NCBI GenBank assembly: GCA_036771375.1
Contig: DAIPHL010000082.1
Location: 1 to 10,130, forward strand
Reading direction: 5' to 3'
Source of the DNA: DAIPHL01 sp036771375
Lineage (GTDB): Bacteria; Synergistota; Synergistia; Synergistales; Synergistaceae
Length of the DNA stretch: 10,130 nt
Part shown: positions 5,153 through 10,130 of the stretch, one piece after another
How positions within the stretch are numbered: the first letter of the stretch is position 1
Layout of the letters: each line of letters begins with the position of its first letter
The notes under the pieces: generated by a model
What the model saw: only the letters and a program-made list of their open reading frames with translations
What the model was told of the DNA's origin: nothing
The model's database searches: none
Translations under genes and position numbers: made by a program

Positions 5153-6913
5153 TCATCTGGATTTCAGCGCCAGCATCGTCGCTTCGGCTTCGTCCATCTT
5201 GAAGTACGCCAGCTGCTCCTGCAGCTCGGAGGAGAGCTTCGCCATCCCCTCGGCGCCGATCGCGACGCGTTCTCCCGCGGACGCGATCTCGCCCATCCCG
5301 TTTCTCATACTCTCTCCGGTAGCCGCCACCGAGCCCGTACGCGTCGCCATATCCTGGACCGTCTCCGCGATCTCCTCGCTCGAGGCCGCCTGTTCCTGCG
5401 ATACCGCGGCGAGGTCCTGCGTCGAACCCGCCATCTCCCGCAGGTACTCGATCATGTCTTTGATCACCGCTTCCGTCTCCTGCGAGAGCGCCTTCGCGTT
5501 GTCCGAATCCTTCGCGTTCTCCGCGGCCACCGAGACGATCGCGTCCAGATCCCCGATGATCTTCTGTGCGAGCTCGGCGATGCTCCGGGCCGCAATGTTG
5601 CTGTCCTCGGCGAGCTTGCGAACCTCCTCCGCGACGACGGCGAAGCCGCGTCCCGCCTCGCCCGCACGGGCGGCCTCGATCGCCGCGTTCAGCGCAAGCA
5701 GGTTCGTCTGATCGGCGATGCCGCCGATCTGTTCGACGAAGCTCTGAATCTGCCGCGCACGCTCGCCGAGTTCCTGAACCGCCTTCTGCGCCAGAACGGC
5801 GCTCTCGGCGACTCCCTCGATGCCGGAGACCGCACGGTGGACGGCGTCCATTCCCTTGTCTCCGGCCGCGATCGCCTCTTCCACTTTCTCGGCGATGTTC
5901 GTGCCCCGCTCCGCCGTCGCCTGGGCACCCGCCGCGATCTCCTCGACGGAGGCGTTGATCTCCTCGCTCCTGGACGCCACCGCATCCAGGTCGCTCCCCA
6001 TGTCCTCCACGTTCGCCCGGAACTCCTCGACCGACGCGCTCGTCTCCTCCGCCAGTGCCGAGAAATCGTGCGCCGTCTCCGAGATCTGCGCGCTCGCCCT
6101 CTTGACCGCGGCCAGCGTGTATTTCAGGGAGTCCTTCATCTCGCGGAGGCTTCGCCCCATCTCCGAGATCTCATCTCTTCCCTCGATGTCGAATTCGTAG
6201 GTCAGGTCGCCCTTCGCAAAGGCCGTTATGCCGCTTTGCATGCTCCCCAACGGCTTCGTGATCGAACGCGCGATGAGGACCGTGAAGAGCACGCCCGCGA
6301 TCAGCGAAACGATCGAAAAGACCAGGATATTCATGCTCCCCCGCGCCGCCAGGCTGTGCGACGCCTTGTCGGTCTCGTCGGCGTTGTGTTCGAGGATCAG
6401 GGTGAGATCCTTGAAGGTCTGGAGGTATGCCGCGTAGGTGAGCCGGATGTCGCCCTGCCCACTGAGCCGATCGAGCATCCTTGGGACGTCCGTGTTCGTC
6501 TTCCCCGCCTGGAGCATTTCATTCTCCATGGCGGTGGCTTTTTTATTGAGCTCCTTGAGCTTCGCCATGAGCTCCGTCTCATCCCGGCTCAGATTTTTCC
6601 TTTCATATGCCGCGAAGAGTCCGTCCATCTCCTCCCTGTTCTCGACGATCCTTTTCTCCATCCGCCCGTACTCCTCCTTCGGGACGTCGAGCAGGGAGGT
6701 GATCGTGAACCGACGGATCTGATCGCTCAGAAGCTGCGCCCGTGAAATCTGCCTCAACGGAATGACGTTGTCGCGATACATCGTGTCAACGTTGCGGGAG
6801 ATCATACGAGTGGTCAGGTAACCGGAGATCGAAACCAGAATGAGAAAGAGCAGCAATACCGTCGCGAGAAGAAAGATCTTCGTCATCGTTTTGAGATTTC
6901 TGAGCCAAGCCAT
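5153..6913 (-). CDS. Methyl-accepting chemotaxis protein, transmembrane
   Basis: This 586-residue protein senses a periplasmic signal and controls CheA through CheW. Order of parts: first membrane helix (about 12-34), a periplasmic helical domain of about 160 residues resembling a four-helix-bundle MCP sensor, second membrane helix (about 196-217), HAMP domain (about 217-269, ITKPLGSMQSG at its start), then a long coiled-coil signalling domain. The hairpin tip that binds CheA/CheW is intact (QIGGIADQTNLLALNAAIEA, 396-415, continuing RAGEAGRGFAVVAEEVRKLAE). No CheR/CheB docking pentapeptide is present at the C-terminus. The ATG at 6913 has AGGAGG at eight bases; a TTG just before it (6916) is less likely. 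It is a single-gene unit with its own promoter and no che or flagellar genes nearby. The ligand cannot be told from sequence. Confidence 0.97.
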   Translation of the reverse strand: MAWLRNLKTMTKIFLLATVLLLFLILVSISGYLTTRMISRNVDTMYRDNVIPLRQISRAQLLSDQIRRFTITSLLDVPKEEYGRMEKRIVENREEMDGLFAAYERKNLSRDETELMAKLKELNKKATAMENEMLQAGKTNTDVPRMLDRLSGQGDIRLTYAAYLQTFKDLTLILEHNADETDKASHSLAARGSMNILVFSIVSLIAGVLFTVLIARSITKPLGSMQSGITAFAKGDLTYEFDIEGRDEISEMGRSLREMKDSLKYTLAAVKRASAQISETAHDFSALAEETSASVEEFRANVEDMGSDLDAVASRSEEINASVEEIAAGAQATAERGTNIAEKVEEAIAAGDKGMDAVHRAVSGIEGVAESAVLAQKAVQELGERARQIQSFVEQIGGIADQTNLLALNAAIEAARAGEAGRGFAVVAEEVRKLAEDSNIAARSIAELAQKIIGDLDAIVSVAAENAKDSDNAKALSQETEAVIKDMIEYLREMAGSTQDLAAVSQEQAASSEEIAETVQDMATRTGSVAATGESMRNGMGEIASAGERVAIGAEGMAKLSSELQEQLAYFKMDEAEATMLALKSR

Positions 6914-6948
6914 CAAAGCCGCCTCCTTTGTTTTTTTGAGACAAACCC

Positions 6949-6981
6949 ATTATATTACTAAAATCACAAATCAATCATCAA
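6949..6981 (-). promoter_or_regulatory. Promoter of the chemoreceptor gene
   Basis: The AT-rich stretch upstream holds overlapping -10 candidates on the minus strand: TAATAT (6957-6952), 18 bases after TTGATG (6981-6976), and a perfect TATAAT (6954-6949) with a poorer -35. It looks like a housekeeping sigma70-type promoter. I see no sigma28 (flagellar) motif of the TAAA/GCCGATAA kind, although many chemoreceptor genes use one. Confidence 0.6.
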
Positions 6982-6990
6982 CAAAAGAAT

Positions 6991-7034
6991 AGAATAAAGA
7001 AAAATCCGGCAAGGACAAAAAAGCCTCGCCGGAT
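6991..7034 (-). terminator. Rho-independent terminator of the kdsD-waaA-ELM1 operon
   Basis: On the minus strand an 11-bp stem (7034-7024 with 7014-7004) closes a 9-base loop and runs into TTTTCTTTATTCT. One position is a G-U pair in the minus-strand RNA but an A-C mismatch on the plus strand, which supports minus-strand use. It lies 67 bases beyond the stop of the ELM1-family gene and just ahead of the chemoreceptor promoter. Confidence 0.85.
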
Positions 7035-7101
7035 GTCGAGACGATGGGACGATGGAAGGCGACACGTCTTTCGCAAATTATTTTGCGGACGGTTCGTTCG
7101 T

Positions 7102-8448
7102 CTATATGTCGTTTTCCGGGGGATGAACGACGTCGCTCAGGTTTCCCAGAATCCACCGGGCGGCGCGCCTGGCTTCGTTGAATCCCTCCGGGTCCATCTC
7201 GCCATCCTCTTCGAGTGGAGCGAACGGTGAAAAATCCTCCCGCCTGCGCTCCTTGAGCCAGTCCCTGAACTCGATCAAAAGGCCCATCTTCTCGAAACGC
7301 TTGAACGTCCAGTCGAATCGCGGCGGCCCCCAGAGCATTCTCCTGGGGAGGACCCCGGCGGAGACGAGCGCGGCGGTCATCTGCCGAAGACGATGCTTCA
7401 GAAAACCGGTTCTCTCCGCACGGAGCAGCACCACGCGATGCCCGGCCGTCGCGGCCTCCGAAACCATGTTGACCGAGTCGTCGGTGACGAAGACCTCGTC
7501 GCACGCACCGAGAATCGCCGGGACCGGGTTGAGCGGGTCCACCGACGCGAGCAGAAGAAAGCGCGTCTCGGCGCTGTTCGCGGCAAGCCTTCGAACGGCG
7601 TTCTCCGCCTCCTTGCTCGTGCGACGGCTGGTGGCGACGTACAGATCGACGCCGGAGCGCGACGCCTCCTGAAAGACCCGGCCGATATGCCTGTGTATCC
7701 ACCGCTCCGAAAGCCGATAGTTTTTGTCGTCGCCTCCGATGAGAATTCCCCATCGCCTTTCGTGCCGCGGTGGAAACTCGCGGAGAAGGGATTCCGCGAC
7801 GAGGGCGAGCTCCTCGCGGACGATCAGGTTGGGCGCGCCGACGGTGGTGAGCACGTTGGAGACGGCGCGCGGATGATCGTGTTCGGGAACGATGGCGAAG
7901 TCGAAAAGGCTCGTGCCGATCACACTCGGCGTCATGATGGACACGCACGTGCAACGCCAGATATAGCCCAGCGCAATGTTGTAAAACGACGGCATCGTGC
8001 CCGCCGACATCAGGACAAAAGACGAGGGCTCCCCCTCCCGGATGTCCCGTTCGGCGAGCCAGAGTCCGAGAGTGCGAATGACGCTCTCTCCCTCGGCGAG
8101 CGCAAGCCATTCACGCGCCTTGCGCCGGTTTCCTTCCAGAAGCCGGGCGGCCGCGATGCGGGCTTTGCTCCGAACGACGCCCCCGAGCGCCGGGACCTCC
8201 AGCTCCAGGACCTCCGCGCCGGTGTACTTGGAAAGCCAGGCGGCGACACCCCGGCTCTGGTTCAGATGGCCACGGACGCCGTCGGTCAGAACGACCACCA
8301 GCTTCAGATTCGGTTTCTGCGGACGCGGCGCATGGGAGATTCGGACGATGGGATCGCTCCAGTCGCCCGATGTCCTGAAGCGATGCGCCGTCGCCTCGCC
8401 CCCTTCTTCGTTCCCGGGTCTTTTCGCCCCGTCATACCGTTCGGACAA
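7102..8448 (-). CDS. ELM1-family protein, glycosyltransferase-like, in LPS operon
   Basis: The 448-residue product belongs to the family named after plant mitochondrial-fission protein ELM1. Bacterial members have a GT-B-like fold and no proven function. Family blocks visible: VVLTDGVRGHLNQSRGVA (52-69), IGGDDKNYRL (237-246), VATSRRTSKEAE (271-282), DPLNP (304-308) and VTDDSVNMVSEA (321-332). The last resembles sugar-nucleotide binding sites of GT-B enzymes. No signal peptide or clear membrane helix is seen. The first 45 or so residues are polar and probably disordered. The start is a TTG at 8448, supported by GAGGGGGTGA (8464-8455) six bases upstream; no ATG occurs before the conserved region. 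The gene is last in a unit with kdsD and waaA, 95 bases after waaA, so a role in LPS or other envelope glycan synthesis is inferred. It is not a mitochondrial-type fission factor here. Confidence 0.85.
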   Translation of the reverse strand: MSERYDGAKRPGNEEGGEATAHRFRTSGDWSDPIVRISHAPRPQKPNLKLVVVLTDGVRGHLNQSRGVAAWLSKYTGAEVLELEVPALGGVVRSKARIAAARLLEGNRRKAREWLALAEGESVIRTLGLWLAERDIREGEPSSFVLMSAGTMPSFYNIALGYIWRCTCVSIMTPSVIGTSLFDFAIVPEHDHPRAVSNVLTTVGAPNLIVREELALVAESLLREFPPRHERRWGILIGGDDKNYRLSERWIHRHIGRVFQEASRSGVDLYVATSRRTSKEAENAVRRLAANSAETRFLLLASVDPLNPVPAILGACDEVFVTDDSVNMVSEAATAGHRVVLLRAERTGFLKHRLRQMTAALVSAGVLPRRMLWGPPRFDWTFKRFEKMGLLIEFRDWLKERRREDFSPFAPLEEDGEMDPEGFNEARRAARWILGNLSDVVHPPENDI

Positions 8449-8496
8449 GGAGAGTCACCCCCTCTCTTCGATTCCTGCGTTCCTCATGACACACAT

Positions 8497-8505
8497 AGCA
8501 TACCA
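8497..8505 (-). promoter_or_regulatory. Possible extended -10 promoter in the waaA-ELM1 gap
   Basis: On the minus strand TGGTATGCT (8505-8497) fits an extended -10 element (TGn before a TATAAT-like hexamer) about 50 bases before the ELM1-family TTG start. No good -35 is present. The 95-base gap is longer than the other junctions of this unit, so an internal promoter would make sense, but the support is thin. Confidence 0.3.
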
Positions 8506-8543
8506 CAGCAGAGGGATCGGACGAAAAGCCCGAGCCGAAAAAA

Positions 8544-9839
8544 TCAAAGATGCCTCTGCAGGTAGGCCCACGTCCTCTCCGCCGCACCCGATCGTTCGGA
8601 GAAGTATCCCCTCTCCGGCGCCCTGCCGCCCGAAAGGGTCCCCTCGAACGCCCTCCTCCACAAGACAGCCAGTTCCTCGGCCGAGACGATCGGATACGCA
8701 CGGCCGTCCGCGTCCAGCCGCGCGGCCGGCTCCGCGAAATCGTCCATATAGGGCCCGTGCAGCACGGGGATGCCCCAGATCGCCGGCTCCAGGATGTTCT
8801 GTCCGCCGCGCGGGACGAGGCTCCCCCCCACGAAGGCCGACATCGCAAGGCCGTACAGATCGAAGAGGACGCCGATCTCGTCGACGACCACGATCGAGGG
8901 GGCCGTCTCCTCACCCTTCAAATCCCCCAGCCTCGAAAAGAGAACCGTCCTTCCGTATTTTGCGGAACGCGCCGCAACGGCCTCCGCCCGCTCCGGGTGG
9001 CGGGGGGCGACGACGAGCCGCGCACCGGCGAGGACGCCGCCCAAAGAGACGAGGCGAGAAAACGCCTCCAGGACGACCGCCTCCTCCCCCTCGTGGGTGC
9101 TGCCCGCGACGAAAAGAGGCGACGCCTCGTCCAGCATCAGCCGTTTTTTCAAAGACGGGAGCCGAACGTCGGCCTCCGCTCGCCGGGCCACGATGGCATC
9201 CACCTTGCAGTCCCCGACGACATGGATCTTCTCCTCGCGGAGTCCCATCATACAAAGCCGCCGCGCGTCCTCCTCTCCCCTCGCCAGGATGCCGTCGAAG
9301 AGATCGTAGCCGAGGCGCGCCAGGCCATGCACCGCACGGGAACGACTCCAGACGCGGTCGGAGACCCTCGCGTTCAGAAGGCAGGTGTGGACGCCGCGCG
9401 ATTTCAGCTCCCGCAGCAGGTTCGGCCAAATCTCGGTCTCCACGGTCGCGTACAGGGACGGTGCGAGCGTCCCGCAAGCGCGCCTCACGATCGAGGGCAC
9501 GTCCCAGGGCGCATATACGTAAGAAAAGACGCGATCCTTCATGAGCGCCTCCGCATGTCTCCTCCCCGTCACCGTGACGGTGGAGAGCAGAAGCGCCCCC
9601 TCCAGACCCGACCGCGCACCCACCTCGACGATCGGCGCAGCCGCCTGGACCTCTCCGACCGAGACGGCGTGGAGCCACAGCCTCCTCTTCTGCATTCGGG
9701 TGAGCGCCTCGCGTTTGCCGGCGTCATAGACTCCGCATCGTTCGTCGAACCCGACGCCGTTTTTCCTCCGGAGGCGTTCTCGAAAGAGAGGAAAGAGGGC
9801 CTCCGCGAGAAAGCCGTAAACGGCAAAGGGGACGCTCAT
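8544..9839 (-). CDS. waaA: Kdo transferase (3-deoxy-D-manno-octulosonate transferase)
   Basis: WaaA (KdtA) moves Kdo from CMP-Kdo to lipid A precursor at the cytoplasmic face of the inner membrane, the first step of LPS core assembly. The 431-residue protein is full length for this GT30 family. Visible motifs: WLHAVSVGEV (55-64, with the glutamate expected to be the catalytic base), ATVETEIWPNLL (131-142), AGSTHEGEE (245-253), VVAPRHPER (276-284) and the sugar-nucleotide binding block GGSLVPRGGQNILEPA (338-353) followed by HGPYMDDF (361-368). The short hydrophobic N-terminus (1-19) could associate with the membrane. The ATG at 9839 follows the kdsD stop by three bases, with only a weak ribosome site, suggesting translational coupling. 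The sequence does not show whether one or more Kdo units are added. Confidence 0.96.
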   Translation of the reverse strand: MSVPFAVYGFLAEALFPLFRERLRRKNGVGFDERCGVYDAGKREALTRMQKRRLWLHAVSVGEVQAAAPIVEVGARSGLEGALLLSTVTVTGRRHAEALMKDRVFSYVYAPWDVPSIVRRACGTLAPSLYATVETEIWPNLLRELKSRGVHTCLLNARVSDRVWSRSRAVHGLARLGYDLFDGILARGEEDARRLCMMGLREEKIHVVGDCKVDAIVARRAEADVRLPSLKKRLMLDEASPLFVAGSTHEGEEAVVLEAFSRLVSLGGVLAGARLVVAPRHPERAEAVAARSAKYGRTVLFSRLGDLKGEETAPSIVVVDEIGVLFDLYGLAMSAFVGGSLVPRGGQNILEPAIWGIPVLHGPYMDDFAEPAARLDADGRAYPIVSAEELAVLWRRAFEGTLSGGRAPERGYFSERSGAAERTWAYLQRHL

Positions 9840-9842
9840 CGC

Positions 9843-10130
9843 TCAAAGGCCGGCCTTCAGTATCTCGTGCAGGTGGATCATGCCCACCGGCCGCCCCTCC
9901 TCCACCACGACGAGGACGGAGACCTCCGCGTCCTCCATCAGTTTCATCGCCTCGGTGGCAAGGCGCTCCGCGCCGATCGTCCGCGGAGAGGACGTCATCC
10001 CCTCGCTGACCGGCAGCTCCATCGCCCCGATCCCGCGCCGCTCGAGAAGCCGGCGAAGGTCGCCGTCCGTGAAGATGCCGCGAAGCTCGCCGCTTCCGCC
10101 GACGATCACGGTCGCGCCGTACCGCCGACC
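9843..10130 (-). CDS. kdsD: Arabinose-5-phosphate isomerase, C-terminal part (cut by window end)
   Basis: KdsD converts ribulose-5-phosphate to arabinose-5-phosphate, the first step toward Kdo. Only the last 95 residues are inside the window; the frame stays open to base 10130 and the rest lies beyond it. The fragment covers the end of the first CBS domain, with the hallmark GIFTDGDLRRLLE (18-30), and the whole second CBS domain, ending VGMIHLHEILKAGL (82-95), a close match to the family C-terminus. The catalytic sugar-isomerase (SIS) domain is expected upstream. Its position directly before waaA agrees with a Kdo pathway role. A GTG at 10109 can be read as a start but lies in the middle of a conserved strand and is not real. 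Confidence 0.93.
   Translation of the reverse strand, partial: GRRYGATVIVGGSGELRGIFTDGDLRRLLERRGIGAMELPVSEGMTSSPRTIGAERLATEAMKLMEDAEVSVLVVVEEGRPVGMIHLHEILKAGL

Noticed and set aside
8455..8487. Mini-ORF MRNAGIEERG ahead of the ELM1-family gene, considered as a leader peptide
   Set aside because: It has no ribosome site, and its last codons are the ribosome-binding sequence of the real gene; no attenuator-like structure is seen.
7393..9544. Long plus-strand open frames (390 and 515 codons) opposite the ELM1-family gene and waaA
   Set aside because: Low-complexity Arg/Pro/Ser or Arg/Asp composition, no ribosome sites and no recognisable domains; they are shadows of the minus-strand genes.

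Overview
The window reads as chromosomal DNA from an anaerobic, GC-rich, two-membrane bacterium. The anaerobic lifestyle is inferred from rubrerythrin and a FeoA-FeoA-FeoB ferrous iron operon. The outer membrane is inferred from Kdo/lipopolysaccharide genes (kdsD, waaA). The combination of Kdo-LPS genes with a FeoB-associated Cys-rich mini-protein would fit Synergistota, but this is a best guess from gene content, not a phylogenetic result.

Layout, left to right. (1) Positions 121-1486, minus strand: an M48-type secreted zinc protease, then rubrerythrin with its own near-consensus promoter and a hairpin plus T-run terminator. (2) Positions 1593-1970, plus strand: the C-terminal half of a tungstate-type (TupA-like) ABC transporter binding protein, with no N-terminal half, no start signal and no permease or ATPase beside it; it looks like a gene remnant. 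(3) Positions 1971-2310: no convincing gene, but two GC-rich hairpins and a strong sigma70-type promoter with a 12-bp perfect palindrome at the expected transcription start. (4) Positions 2311-5060, plus strand: a compact feo operon (feoA1, feoA2, feoB, 48-residue Cys-rich membrane protein), ending at a terminator able to work in both directions. (5) Positions 5153-6913, minus strand: a stand-alone methyl-accepting chemotaxis protein with its own promoter. (6) Positions 7004-10130, minus strand: an LPS-core operon in the order kdsD (cut by the window end), waaA, an ELM1-family glycosyltransferase-like gene, then a terminator.

Functionally, the feo genes import Fe2+, rubrerythrin uses iron to detoxify peroxide, and the kdsD-waaA pair makes the Kdo precursor and adds Kdo to lipid A. 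The ELM1-family gene is the least understood protein here and by context probably acts in cell-envelope glycan assembly. I saw no CRISPR array, insertion sequence, tRNA, rRNA or phage gene, and no clear novel multi-gene system. The most noteworthy points are the ELM1 gene placed in a Kdo operon, the tupA remnant, the palindromic operator candidate at feo, and the unusually small Cys-rich Feo partner.
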